Positions 39,013-46,866 of a DNA stretch of 49,026 nucleotides are shown one piece after another. Every line of letters begins with the position of its first letter. Position 1 is the stretch's first letter. The stretch spans positions 1 to 49,026 of the forward strand of contig SAAH01000016.1 of assembly GCA_009929525.1 (NCBI GenBank), in the 5' to 3' direction. This stretch comes from Clostridia bacterium. Its GTDB lineage: Bacteria; Bacillota; Clostridia; Lachnospirales; Lachnospiraceae. The position numbers were made by a program, and so were the translations under genes. Under the pieces are notes generated by a model. It saw only the letters and a program-made list of their open reading frames with translations, searched no databases and had not been told where the DNA came from.

Positions 39013-39364
39013 AATCTTACAGCTGCTCGACAACATCATCGTATGTGGCGAGAGCATGGCAAAGATCGGCAGGCTCCTCAAGGAGTTCATCCCCGAATTT
39101 GCAGAGGCGTTCCCTCAGAAGACCAAAGCAGAACAGGTCATCGAAGCCGACACTGCTCCGGCTGCCCTTCCCGAAAAGAAGGAAGAACCTGCTGCCAAGA
39201 CCTACACCTTTGCTGATGTCCGCAAGGCATTCTCCGCAAAGAGCCATGCCGGATACACCGCACAGGTCAAGGAACTCATCGGCAAGTATGGCGCTGACCG
39301 TCTTTCCGATGTGAAGGAGGAAGATTACCCGGCTCTGATGGCAGACCTGGAGGTGATCGGATGA
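38996..39364 (+). CDS. Phage protein of unknown function before DUF2800
   Basis: A 122-residue protein with a helical N-terminus (MNHMNEILQLLDNIIVCGES), an Ala/Pro/Glu linker and a C-terminal helical domain (YTFADVRKAFSAKSHAGYTA, LIGKYGADRLSDVKEEDYPAL). The C-terminal domain is similar to one found in many Firmicutes phage proteins placed just before the DUF2800 exonuclease, sometimes labelled 'Rrp5-like' without evidence. The start follows AAGGAGA. The stop overlaps the DUF2800 start (ATGA), so it is probably a partner of the exonuclease. Confidence 0.75.
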   Translation: MNHMNEILQLLDNIIVCGESMAKIGRLLKEFIPEFAEAFPQKTKAEQVIEADTAPAALPEKKEEPAAKTYTFADVRKAFSAKSHAGYTAQVKELIGKYGADRLSDVKEEDYPALMADLEVIG

Positions 39365-40497
39365 GCAAACACGCTTTTCTCTCACCGTCAGCATCACACC
39401 GCTGGCTGAACTGCCCGCCTTCCGCAAAGCTGTGTGCGGAGGTTCCGGATCAGTCAAGTCCATATGCACAGCAGGGCACCTGCGCCCATGAACTTTGTGC
39501 CTACCTTGTAGAAAAGGCTCTCGGCAGGGATGTCAAGGACCCGACTGAGAACCTGGACTACTACGATTCCGAAATGCAGCAGTGCGCGGAAGGGTACGCC
39601 GCATTTGTCATGGAGGAATATGAAAAGGCGAAGCAGACATGCCCCGATCCGGAAGTCCTCATCGAACAGAAGGTGGACTTCTCCAAATGGGTCGAAGGCG
39701 GTACCGGCACTGCCGACTGCATCATCCTGGCAGACGGAACCGCTGAGATCATCGACTACAAGCACGGGCTTGGGGTCCTTGTTTCCGCTGAATCCGAAGA
39801 TTTCGGTGGCAATCCGCAGCTGATGTGCTACTGCCTCGGTATCCTTGCCATGTTTGATGGCATCTACGACATCGACACCGTGAAGATGGCGATCTACCAG
39901 CCGCGCCGTGAGAATGTCAGCGTCCATACCATGACAAAGGACGAACTCCTGAAATGGGCAGAGGACACCCTCGCTCCCACCGCTCTTCTGGCTATGGAGG
40001 GCAAAGGCGAATTTGCTGCCGGAGACCACTGCCAATTCTGCAAGGTGAAAGCCACCTGCAGAAAGAGAGCCGAATACAACCTGGAACTTGCCCGGTACGA
40101 TTTTCAGATGCCGGATACCCTGGAAGACCATGAGATTGATGCCATCCTCATGAAGGTGGATCAGCTGGCATCCTGGGCTGCCGATGTCAAGGAATACGCA
40201 CTGAACCAGGCTCTCCAGGGAACAGACTACGGTCACTTCAAAGTGGTCGAAGGCCGGAGCAACCGCAAGTACACAGATGAAGACCAAGTTGCAAAGGCTG
40301 TCACCGATGCAGGCTATGACCCTTATGACAGATCTGTCAAGGGCATCACAGCCATGACCAAACTCCTGGGCAAGAAGAAATTCGATGAGCTACTTGGCAG
40401 CCTGACTTTCAAGCCCCAGGGCAAACCGACATTAGTACCCAAGTCGGACAAGCGTCCGGCAATGAAAAATACCGCACAAGAAGATTTTAAAGAGTAA
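39361..40497 (+). CDS. DUF2800 protein, RecB-type phage exonuclease
   Basis: The 378-residue protein begins HAFLSPSASHRWLNCPPSAK, the DUF2800 signature. The PD-(D/E)xK nuclease core shows GTADCIILADGTAEIIDYKHG (in part) with Asp and the catalytic EIIDYKHG near residue 140. A cysteine motif CQFCKVKATC near residue 225 resembles the iron-sulphur ligands of AddB/Cas4-type nucleases. It is probably the exonuclease of a phage recombination pair, with the DUF2815 protein downstream as single-strand-binding partner. Confidence 0.9.
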   Translation: MSKHAFLSPSASHRWLNCPPSAKLCAEVPDQSSPYAQQGTCAHELCAYLVEKALGRDVKDPTENLDYYDSEMQQCAEGYAAFVMEEYEKAKQTCPDPEVLIEQKVDFSKWVEGGTGTADCIILADGTAEIIDYKHGLGVLVSAESEDFGGNPQLMCYCLGILAMFDGIYDIDTVKMAIYQPRRENVSVHTMTKDELLKWAEDTLAPTALLAMEGKGEFAAGDHCQFCKVKATCRKRAEYNLELARYDFQMPDTLEDHEIDAILMKVDQLASWAADVKEYALNQALQGTDYGHFKVVEGRSNRKYTDEDQVAKAVTDAGYDPYDRSVKGITAMTKLLGKKKFDELLGSLTFKPQGKPTLVPKSDKRPAMKNTAQEDFKE

Positions 40498-40512
40498 AGG
40501 AGAACAAAAATT

Positions 40513-41076
40513 ATGGCAAAGTATATGAATCCCACCAAAGTTATCACCGGTCCTAACACCACCTTCAGCTACCTCAACTGCTGGGACCCCAAGGCAATCC
40601 AGGGCGGCACTCCTAAGTTCAGTGTTTCCCTCATCATCCCCAAGTCCGATGTGAAAACCATTGAGAAGATCAAGGCAGCTATCCAGGCAGCCTATGAGGA
40701 AGGTCAGTCCAAGCTGAAAGGCAACGGCAAGTCCGTACCCGCACTGTCTACCCTCAAGACCCCGCTGCGTGACGGTGATTTGGAACGTCCCGATGACGAA
40801 GCCTACAAGAACAGCTACTTCATCAACGCCAACTCCGGCACTGCTCCCGGCATCGTGGATGCTGACCGCAATCCCATCATCGACCGCTCCGGGATGTATT
40901 CCGGGGTGAAGGGTCGCGCCTCCATCAACCTGTATGCCTACAATGTGAACGGCAACCGTGGCATTGCCTGCGGTCTGAACAACCTTCAGAAGATTTCTGA
41001 CGGTACTCCTCTCGGCGGCAAGTCCCGTGCAGAGGATGACTTCGCTACTGAAGACGATGAGGACTTCCTCAACTAA
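40513..41076 (+). CDS. DUF2815 protein, predicted single-strand DNA-binding protein
   Basis: The 187-residue protein matches DUF2815: NPTKVITGPNTTFSYLNCWD, GGTPKFSVSLIIPKSD, and a very acidic C-terminus (AEDDFATEDDEDFLN). An OB-like core with an acidic tail is typical of phage single-strand-binding proteins that recruit partners through the tail. It follows the DUF2800 exonuclease by 15 bp behind AAAGGAG. Confidence 0.9.
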   Translation: MAKYMNPTKVITGPNTTFSYLNCWDPKAIQGGTPKFSVSLIIPKSDVKTIEKIKAAIQAAYEEGQSKLKGNGKSVPALSTLKTPLRDGDLERPDDEAYKNSYFINANSGTAPGIVDADRNPIIDRSGMYSGVKGRASINLYAYNVNGNRGIACGLNNLQKISDGTPLGGKSRAEDDFATEDDEDFLN

Positions 41077-41099
41077 TCGATACCAGTGAACCCATATTC

Positions 41100-41135
41100 G
41101 GGGCGGCGGCACACACCGCTGCCGCCCCACACTTT
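41100..41135 (+). terminator. GC-rich hairpin between DUF2815 and metK
   Basis: A perfect 8-bp GC stem (GGGGCGGC 41100-41107 with GCCGCCCC 41121-41128) is followed by ACACTTTT. The T-run is weak, so it may be an attenuator or an RNA-stability element rather than a full terminator. Confidence 0.6.
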
Positions 41136-41152
41136 TAAGGAGGATTTGACCC

Positions 41153-42247
41153 ATGAGTAGAATTTATACATCAGAGCAGGTATCCCGTGGTCATGTGGAT
41201 AAGATCTGCGACCAGATCGCAGATGCAATCGTCACGGACTGCCTCGCCCATGACCAGAACAGTCGCGTGGCGGTGGAATGCCTGTTCAAAAACAACACCA
41301 TCATTATCGCCGGAGAGATCACCAGTAACCATGAGCCGGACTATGCAAAACTGGTCTGCCAGGTCATGGACCGCATCGGCATTGACAAACTCGGTTATGA
41401 GAGACTCGAAGTGAAAGGCATGATCAGCAAGCAGTCCGCTGACATTGCTCTTGGCGTAGACAAGGGCGGCGCTGGTGATCAGGGCATCATGTTCGGCTAT
41501 GCCACCAATGAAACCCCGGAGATGCTCCCGATTCCTTTTGCGGTTGCGACACGCTTCATCCATCACCTGGAAGGCTTGAACTGCGAAATGTTCAAAGCGG
41601 ATGCAAAAGCCCAGGTCAGCTACGATTATGAGAGTGGCCGCATCACCACCTTCCTCTGCTCCGTGCAGCACAGCGAGGACGCATCCACAGAGGACATCCG
41701 TGCCATCATTGAGCCTTTGATGATCCTGACCGCTGCAGAGTATGGTCTGAACACAGACTTTGAAAAACTCATCAATCCTACCGGACGTTTTGTCATCGGC
41801 GGTTCCAAGGCTGACTGCGGAGTGACCGGAAGAAAACTCGCCTGTGACACCTACGGCGGTATCGGCAGGATCGGTGGAGGTGCCCTCTCCGGCAAAGACC
41901 CTTCCAAAGTTGACCGCTCCGCTGCCTACATGGCACGTAAGATTGCAAGGGATATCGTCCGTGGCGGTTATGCCGATAAGTGCGAAGTCCAGATCGGATA
42001 TGCCATCGGTAAGGCGGAACCCGTTTCCGTTATGGTTGAAACCTTCGGAACCGGTCGTGTCTGCAACCACCTCCTGCAGGGATACATCCGCTCCAACTAT
42101 GACCTCACACCGAAAGGCATCATCGAATACCTCCATCTTCTGAAGGTAGATTACAATGCCGTTTCCTCCGGCGGACATTTCGGAAAGGAATGGCTGCCTT
42201 GGGAAATGGACGAGGAAGAGGCTGAATATCTCTACGGCGAAGAATAA
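41153..42247 (+). CDS. metK: S-adenosylmethionine synthetase
   Basis: The 364-residue enzyme makes S-adenosylmethionine from methionine and ATP. It keeps the core motifs GAGDQGIMFGYA (106-117), TGRFVIGG and GGGALSGKDPSKVDRS. The first motif reads GHVDK (13-17) instead of the usual GHPDK, so proline is replaced but His14, Asp16 and Lys17 are kept. It is slightly shorter than the bacterial housekeeping enzyme. Encoded in the phage replication operon, it probably raises cofactor supply for the methyltransferase at 30339. The start follows AAGGAGG. Confidence 0.93.
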   Translation: MSRIYTSEQVSRGHVDKICDQIADAIVTDCLAHDQNSRVAVECLFKNNTIIIAGEITSNHEPDYAKLVCQVMDRIGIDKLGYERLEVKGMISKQSADIALGVDKGGAGDQGIMFGYATNETPEMLPIPFAVATRFIHHLEGLNCEMFKADAKAQVSYDYESGRITTFLCSVQHSEDASTEDIRAIIEPLMILTAAEYGLNTDFEKLINPTGRFVIGGSKADCGVTGRKLACDTYGGIGRIGGGALSGKDPSKVDRSAAYMARKIARDIVRGGYADKCEVQIGYAIGKAEPVSVMVETFGTGRVCNHLLQGYIRSNYDLTPKGIIEYLHLLKVDYNAVSSGGHFGKEWLPWEMDEEEAEYLYGEE

Positions 42248-42258
42248 TCTGAATCTGC

Positions 42259-42288
42259 CGGGGTGTGGATACTCGCACCCCGTTTTTT
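42259..42288 (+). terminator. Terminator between metK and DNA polymerase genes
   Basis: A 7-bp stem CGGGGTG (42259-42265) with CACCCCG (42276-42282) is followed by TTTTTT (42283-42288). It lies inside the operon, so it likely lowers polymerase expression. Confidence 0.85.
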
Positions 42289-42304
42289 ACTACAGGAGGC
42301 AATT

Positions 42305-44293
42305 ATGGACAAAATGAAATCATTATCTATCGACCTTGAGACATTCTCTGATGTCGACCTAAAGAAATGCGGTGTGTACCGCTATGCAGAATCCCCCAAC
42401 TTTGAAATCCTGCTTTTTGCTTATTCCGAGGACAATGGTCCTGTCAAGGTGATCGACCTGGCGTGCGGGGAAGAGGTTCCGGAGCATATCCTTGCGGCTC
42501 TTACTGATGAGGAAATCACGAAGTGGGCCTATAATGCATCCTTCGAACGGGTATGTCTTTCCTACTGGCTGCGCAAGCATCACCCGGAGCATTTCTGCAG
42601 CTACAGCATCCCGGAAGACACCGTTGGATACTATCTCGCCCCGTCATCCTGGAAATGCTCTCGCATCTGGGGAGCATACATGGGACTTCCACTCTCCCTC
42701 GAAGGAATCGGTGCTGTGCTGAAGCTGAATGACCAGAAAATGAAAGAGGGAAAAGACCTCATTCGCTATTTCTGTGTGCCGTGCAAACCCACCAAGACCA
42801 ACGGCGGCCGCACAAGAAACCTCCCGGAGCATGACAGGGAGAAATGGGAAACCTTCAAATCCTATAACAAGCGCGATGTTGAAGTGGAACTTGCAGTGAA
42901 AGACCGGCTGACCAAATATCCTGTCCCGGAGTTCATCTGGGATCAGTATCACCTCGACCAGGAAATCAATGACCGGGGGATAGGCGTGGATATGCAGCTC
43001 GTCAGGAATGCCATCAGCATCGATGCCCAGACCAAACACTCGCTCCTCTCCCAAATGCAGAACAGCACCGGACTGGAGAACCCAAACAGTGTCAGCCAGA
43101 TGAAAGGGTGGCTTTCCGGTAGGGGAATAGAAACCGAATCCCTCGACAAAAAGGCTGTCAAAGAACTGCTGCCGGATGCCGACAGTGAAGTAGCCGATGT
43201 ACTTCTCTGCCGACAGCAGCTTGCCAAGTCATCTGTCAGCAAGTACAAAGCAATGGAGAACATGGTGTGCGCCGACAGCCGGGCCAGAGGATGCTTCATG
43301 TTTTATGGTGCGAACCGTTCAGGGCGGTGGGCTGGCCGGGGCATCCAGTTGCAGAACCTTCCCCAGAACCACATGGAAGATCTGGAAGAAGCCAGAAACC
43401 TCGTTCGTGACGGCAACTTCACCGCGCTGGAGCTTCTCTACGATAATATCCCGCAGGTCCTTTCAGAACTGATCCGGACAGCCTTCGTACCAAGACCGGG
43501 GTATAAATACATCGTCAGCGACTTCTCTGCCATCGAAGCAAGAGTGCTTTCCTTCCTTGCCGGAGAACAGTGGCGCATGGATGTATTTGCAGAGGGGAAA
43601 GACATCTACTGTGCAAGTGCAAGCCAGATGTTTCATGTTCCGGTTGAAAAACATGGCATCAACTCCCATCTTCGCCAGAAGGGAAAAATTGCCGAGTTGG
43701 CTCTTGGTTACGGCGGCTCCGTTGGCGCATTGAAGGCGATGGGGGCTTTGGAGATGGGCTTACAGGAGGAAGAACTCCAGCCCCTGGTGGATGCATGGCG
43801 CTCTTCCAATCCCAATATCACTGCATTCTGGTGGGCGATAGACGCAGCTGTCAAACAGGCTGTGATCTATAAGACCGCCGCTGACACACACGGTTTCCAT
43901 ATCTACTACCAGGGCGGTATGCTCTTTATCGATCTTCCATCAGGCAGACGGCTCTCTTATGTAAAGCCTCGAATGGGTGTAAATCAATTCGGCTCTGACA
44001 GCGTGACCTATGAAGGAACCACCAATGGGAAGTGGGGAAGGATTGAAAGCTACGGTCCCAAATTCGTGGAGAACATCGTCCAGGCAGTAAGCCGTGATAT
44101 CCTGGCTTATGCCATGCAGACCCTTTCCCACTGCTTTATCTGCGGTCATGTACATGATGAACTGATCATCGAATGCAGCCCCGATGTATCCCTGGATGCT
44201 ATCTGCGAACAGATGGGGAGAACCCCTCCCTGGATCAAGGGACTGCTTCTTAGAGCAGACGGGTATGAATGTGATTTTTATAAGAAAGATTAA
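42305..44293 (+). CDS. Phage DNA polymerase, family A
   Basis: The 662-residue protein has a DnaQ-like 3'-5' exonuclease domain (SIDLETF with Asp10 and Glu12, YNASFE, YNKRDVEVE) and a family A polymerase domain: motif A SDFSAIEARVLSFLAG, motif B RQKGKIAELALGYGG and motif C HVHDELI. All catalytic residues are present, so it should replicate the phage genome with proofreading. It is the last gene of the plus-strand operon. The start at 42305 follows AGGAGG. Confidence 0.95.
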   Translation: MDKMKSLSIDLETFSDVDLKKCGVYRYAESPNFEILLFAYSEDNGPVKVIDLACGEEVPEHILAALTDEEITKWAYNASFERVCLSYWLRKHHPEHFCSYSIPEDTVGYYLAPSSWKCSRIWGAYMGLPLSLEGIGAVLKLNDQKMKEGKDLIRYFCVPCKPTKTNGGRTRNLPEHDREKWETFKSYNKRDVEVELAVKDRLTKYPVPEFIWDQYHLDQEINDRGIGVDMQLVRNAISIDAQTKHSLLSQMQNSTGLENPNSVSQMKGWLSGRGIETESLDKKAVKELLPDADSEVADVLLCRQQLAKSSVSKYKAMENMVCADSRARGCFMFYGANRSGRWAGRGIQLQNLPQNHMEDLEEARNLVRDGNFTALELLYDNIPQVLSELIRTAFVPRPGYKYIVSDFSAIEARVLSFLAGEQWRMDVFAEGKDIYCASASQMFHVPVEKHGINSHLRQKGKIAELALGYGGSVGALKAMGALEMGLQEEELQPLVDAWRSSNPNITAFWWAIDAAVKQAVIYKTAADTHGFHIYYQGGMLFIDLPSGRRLSYVKPRMGVNQFGSDSVTYEGTTNGKWGRIESYGPKFVENIVQAVSRDILAYAMQTLSHCFICGHVHDELIIECSPDVSLDAICEQMGRTPPWIKGLLLRADGYECDFYKKD

Positions 44294-44308
44294 GCCCATA
44301 AAACCACG

Positions 44309-44346
44309 AAAAGGCATCGGTCAGTTTGATTTGACCGATGCCTTTT
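44309..44346. terminator. Strong bidirectional terminator
   Basis: A perfect 15-bp stem (44309-44323 with 44332-44346) with an 8-base loop and TTTT at both outer ends. It stands between two converging transcripts, the polymerase gene and the 44370 gene. Confidence 0.9.
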
Positions 44347-44369
44347 GCTTCGCACACTCTATATTTTAT

Positions 44370-45092
44370 TTACTCTTCATCCGGGATAAATGCATATCCA
44401 AAGTGACACTGTCCATTACTGATTGCTTCTTTCACATTGGTGCCTGTCTGTCTGAACCAAAGCATAGATGCTCGCATTGTATCTTCTTCTTTTAAGTCCA
44501 CGATATGGAACCAGATTTTTGCGGTTTCTTCTTCGCCAAATTCTGGAGGGATAATTGCTGCATCACCTGGGCAGGTAGTTTCATCTCTGTTTGAAACAAT
44601 CTCCTTAATTGTGGCAGAATACTTGATGTCGTTGTATCCTTCACCAATGGCAAAGTACATTTTTACTGTTTCACCAGATCGAATAGCATCGTTATAAAAA
44701 TTAACCTTCTTCTTATTCATTCCAGTAGAGAGGCTCATGGTACTAAACCATGTTTCGCCATGCTCCTCGATACTTCTCATATACGCTTCCATAGTTTGAG
44801 TACCGGTCAAGGGTTCTCCATCCACATCATGAGAAGTACCCAGTTTCATAAAAACATAATCATTAATTGGCTGTGAATCTTCTTTCTGCATAATAATCTC
44901 CTTTACACTCCCCACATTTAAAGACTTCTGTAACAGTTCGTTGTATAACTCAGAATCCTTCGCAAGCATATAGATTGTCATCATGTCCGTTAATGCTGTG
45001 GACTTTGTAATACCCTTTGTTGCAATAAATTCATCAAAAATTTTCTGTGTTCTTTCATCAGCATACAGTGAAACATATCCAGGTCGTGCCAT
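44370..45092 (-). CDS. Ribbon-helix-helix protein with PUA-like C-terminal domain
   Basis: The 240-residue protein begins with VSLYADERTQKIFDEFIATKG and STALTDMMTIYML, typical of ribbon-helix-helix DNA-binding or antitoxin-like domains (about 1-50). The C-terminal part (about 115-240) is strand-rich with TWFSTMSLSTGMNKKKVNFYN, GETVKMYFAIGEGYNDIKYS and AKIWFHIVDL. It recalls EVE/ASCH (PUA-like) domains that read modified bases, but I cannot prove the family. It has its own promoter and faces the replication operon. Autoregulation and a defence or counter-defence role are possible. Confidence 0.65.
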   Translation of the reverse strand: MARPGYVSLYADERTQKIFDEFIATKGITKSTALTDMMTIYMLAKDSELYNELLQKSLNVGSVKEIIMQKEDSQPINDYVFMKLGTSHDVDGEPLTGTQTMEAYMRSIEEHGETWFSTMSLSTGMNKKKVNFYNDAIRSGETVKMYFAIGEGYNDIKYSATIKEIVSNRDETTCPGDAAIIPPEFGEEETAKIWFHIVDLKEEDTMRASMLWFRQTGTNVKEAISNGQCHFGYAFIPDEE

Positions 45093-45113
45093 ACTCGTTC
45101 CTCCTTTTCAAAA

Positions 45114-45188
45114 TGTACCGCATTGTCTATCGACTTGTTAATAATAAGATACCACACACTTTAATCCATGTCAATGATTTTGTACCGC
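45114..45188 (-). promoter_or_regulatory. Promoter of the ribbon-helix-helix gene with direct repeats
   Basis: Minus strand: -35 TTGACA (45174-45169), 17-base spacer, -10 TATCTT (45151-45146). GCGGTACA occurs twice in the same direction, at 45188-45181 upstream and 45121-45114 downstream of the promoter. Such flanking repeats fit binding by the ribbon-helix-helix product. Confidence 0.7.
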
Positions 45189-45195
45189 AAATTCG

Positions 45196-45233
45196 ATGGA
45201 CTGCACAAGCCGTGATCTGCTTATGCAGTCCAT
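45196..45233 (-). terminator. Hairpin after the 45239 gene
   Basis: A perfect 10-bp stem (ATGGACTGCA with TGCAGTCCAT) starts 5 bases after the stop. The following minus-strand bases are ATCGAATTTG without a T-run, so it is a moderate terminator candidate. Confidence 0.5.
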
Positions 45234-45238
45234 TGTAA

Positions 45239-46009
45239 TCAGAAGTACATTTTCAGTAACGTCTCCAGTGCTTTTTGTGCTTCTGCACGGTAATACTCGG
45301 TATCACCGACCTTGTTTGCACTAAAGTTCTGCGTGTCAATCTGGTCAAAATCGGAAATCCCCTCCGGCGCTGTACCAAGAACCTGATTGCGGACACGGTT
45401 CGCTGCATCGTGCTTCAGATGCATACGGGTGGCAAACTCTTCTCCCTTGTATCCCATGCCCATGAGGAGCATGGCAAGACAGTGTTTCGGGGACTTGTCC
45501 ATCATGGCCTCGAACTTAGCCACGATTCTCTGCTGAGCTTCAGAGAGATTTTCTTCTTCAATGAGAATCGAATCTGCTGCCGGAACTTCTGCCAGAGTAA
45601 GCCCATTCTCGTCCTGCTGCTCTTCAATGCTGACCTTGGCGATCAGCTTTCTGTCGTACTTGCCTTTGTTAGGACAGTTGATGCAGGATATCCGGTTATC
45701 ACCGTTCTTCTTCGGACACTCCTTATATGTACCATCCTGCTGGGGAATCATGCACCGACCCTCTGTAGGTGTCGGAAGCAGCTCTCTCTGCCAGGAATTG
45801 AACTGGGCTTTTGCCACAGTTTCAAACTCCTTCGGCACTGCTTTCAGCACAGCCTTTACCGACTTCCCGGCTTTCGTGATGGTAACAACGCTCTCTTTGT
45901 TGGTCACATTGTTCTTGACATCTTCCTCGTCATAAGGGGTGAATACAAGCACCTCATCAGCCTTCAGCGGTTCTCCGTTGTAGTTTACAGTAACATTCTT
46001 CTTTGTCAT
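45239..46009 (-). CDS. Unknown protein with Cys cluster and HTH-like C-terminus
   Basis: The 256-residue protein starts MTKKNVTVNYNGEPLKADEV. It has a cysteine-rich middle (CMIPQQDGTYKEC ... CINCPNKGK, about residues 86-115), probably a zinc site, and a helical C-terminal part (HCLAMLLMGMGYKGEEFATRMH, in part, then ANRVRNQVLG) that could be a helix-turn-helix. No family is recognised with confidence. The start at 46009 follows AAAGGA, after a long leader (46010-46200). A DNA-binding accessory regulator is possible. Confidence 0.7.
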   Translation of the reverse strand: MTKKNVTVNYNGEPLKADEVLVFTPYDEEDVKNNVTNKESVVTITKAGKSVKAVLKAVPKEFETVAKAQFNSWQRELLPTPTEGRCMIPQQDGTYKECPKKNGDNRISCINCPNKGKYDRKLIAKVSIEEQQDENGLTLAEVPAADSILIEEENLSEAQQRIVAKFEAMMDKSPKHCLAMLLMGMGYKGEEFATRMHLKHDAANRVRNQVLGTAPEGISDFDQIDTQNFSANKVGDTEYYRAEAQKALETLLKMYF

Positions 46010-46200
46010 AGTCTTGTCCTTTCTGACCGAATAAGTCAGAGGGCAAAACAGTGACTGACGTCCTTGGAGGTACTGCCCCAGCCGAAAATGAACGCACTTG
46101 ACCGGGGGTACTTCCATCACTAATTGCGCTCGACCTCTCGGCCTGCAAAAATTTGTGATGAATGTGTACCCCGCCTTCGGACGTCACTCCGGCGGTATTA
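46010..46200 (-). promoter_or_regulatory. Long, possibly structured leader of the 46009 gene
   Basis: No gene is seen here. GACGTCC...GGAGGTAC (46057-46073) can pair with GTACCCCGCC...GGACGTC (46166-46185) over more than 100 bases, and a TCTGAC/GTCAGA hairpin lies just before the ribosome site. The rest to 46286 holds a perfect GAGCATT/AATGCTC hairpin near 46209-46225 and nothing else recognisable. Confidence 0.4.
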
Positions 46201-46286
46201 CATTTTTTTGAGCATTGAATGCTCAGATGGCAGCGCAGTGATCTGTGTTGCCGTCTCAGAATTCAATCTGGAGCCTTTTCGCGGAA

Positions 46287-46338
46287 TAAAAAAGACAGCC
46301 AGGGAACACCCATCTTGGGTATTCATCCTGGCCGTCTT
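46287..46338 (-). terminator. Strong terminator after the 46354 gene
   Basis: A 12-bp stem (AAGACAGCCAGG 46292-46303 with CCTGGCCGTCTT 46327-46338, one mismatch) with an inner ACCCA/TGGGT stem is followed on the minus strand by six to seven T. Confidence 0.9.
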
Positions 46339-46353
46339 GCAGCTCTGTGGATG

Positions 46354-46515
46354 TTATGCAGCTTCTTTGCGTACTGGCATCTCAACCAGATCATAGTCAC
46401 CATTCGACTTTAGCGTAAAAGTCATATCCACGCCTCTGTCACGAATTGTGATTGTTTTTTCTTCCGGGTTCCAAATAGCCCTCAATTTACCTCTTGAATC
46501 TCGCAGTTCTGTCAT
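46354..46515 (-). CDS. Small protein of unknown function (53 aa)
   Basis: A frame of 53 codons (MTELRDSRGKLRAIWNPEEK ...) with two predicted hairpins of beta strands (TITIRDRGVDMTFTLKSNG) and a basic end (PVRKEAA). GGAGG lies 7 bases before the ATG and a strong terminator follows 15 bases after the stop, which together argue for a real gene. I recognise no family. Confidence 0.65.
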   Translation of the reverse strand: MTELRDSRGKLRAIWNPEEKTITIRDRGVDMTFTLKSNGDYDLVEMPVRKEAA

Positions 46516-46540
46516 CGACATTCCTCCTTTAAAGTGAATA

Positions 46541-46595
46541 AAGCCGGGATAGAGATCAGAGCATCTACATGATGCAATAATTTCTACCCCGGCTT
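46541..46595 (-). terminator. Nested hairpin between small genes
   Basis: AAGCCGGG (46541-46548) pairs with CCCGGCTT (46588-46595) and encloses GCATC/GATGC. On the minus strand it follows the 46634 gene and precedes the 46515 gene; no T-run, so possibly an attenuator or processing site. Confidence 0.45.
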
Positions 46596-46633
46596 GGTTA
46601 CATAATGAACGGCACGTTCAGGTATCTATTCTG

Positions 46634-46852
46634 TTAAACCATGCTCGGACTTTCCAGTTCCTGGTTATTCATTTTGATTTCCAAGCACGGACCATTATTA
46701 AACTGCTGGCATATCGCATCCCACGGTTCATATGACACGACGTTCCCGCCCTTCATATATACCAACGACAAAACACCATTAACAAGGGCCTTGTATCCCA
46801 CCAGCATTTCTTTTCCGTGAGTTACATAAATTCCGTTTTCTCTTTTACTCAT
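46634..46852 (-). CDS. Small protein of unknown function (72 aa)
   Basis: A 72-residue protein (MSKRENGIYVTHGKEMLVGY...) with strands and a hydrophobic middle VNGVLSLVYMKGGNVVSYEPW. No family is recognised. It follows the XRE-like regulator gene by 14 bp behind GGAGG, so it is probably co-transcribed with it. Confidence 0.6.
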   Translation of the reverse strand: MSKRENGIYVTHGKEMLVGYKALVNGVLSLVYMKGGNVVSYEPWDAICQQFNNGPCLEIKMNNQELESPSMV

Positions 46853-46866
46853 CCAGTATCCTCCTG

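Noticed and set aside
41171-42178. Minus-strand open frame opposite metK
   Set aside because: metK has intact motifs and a ribosome site; the opposite frame has neither.
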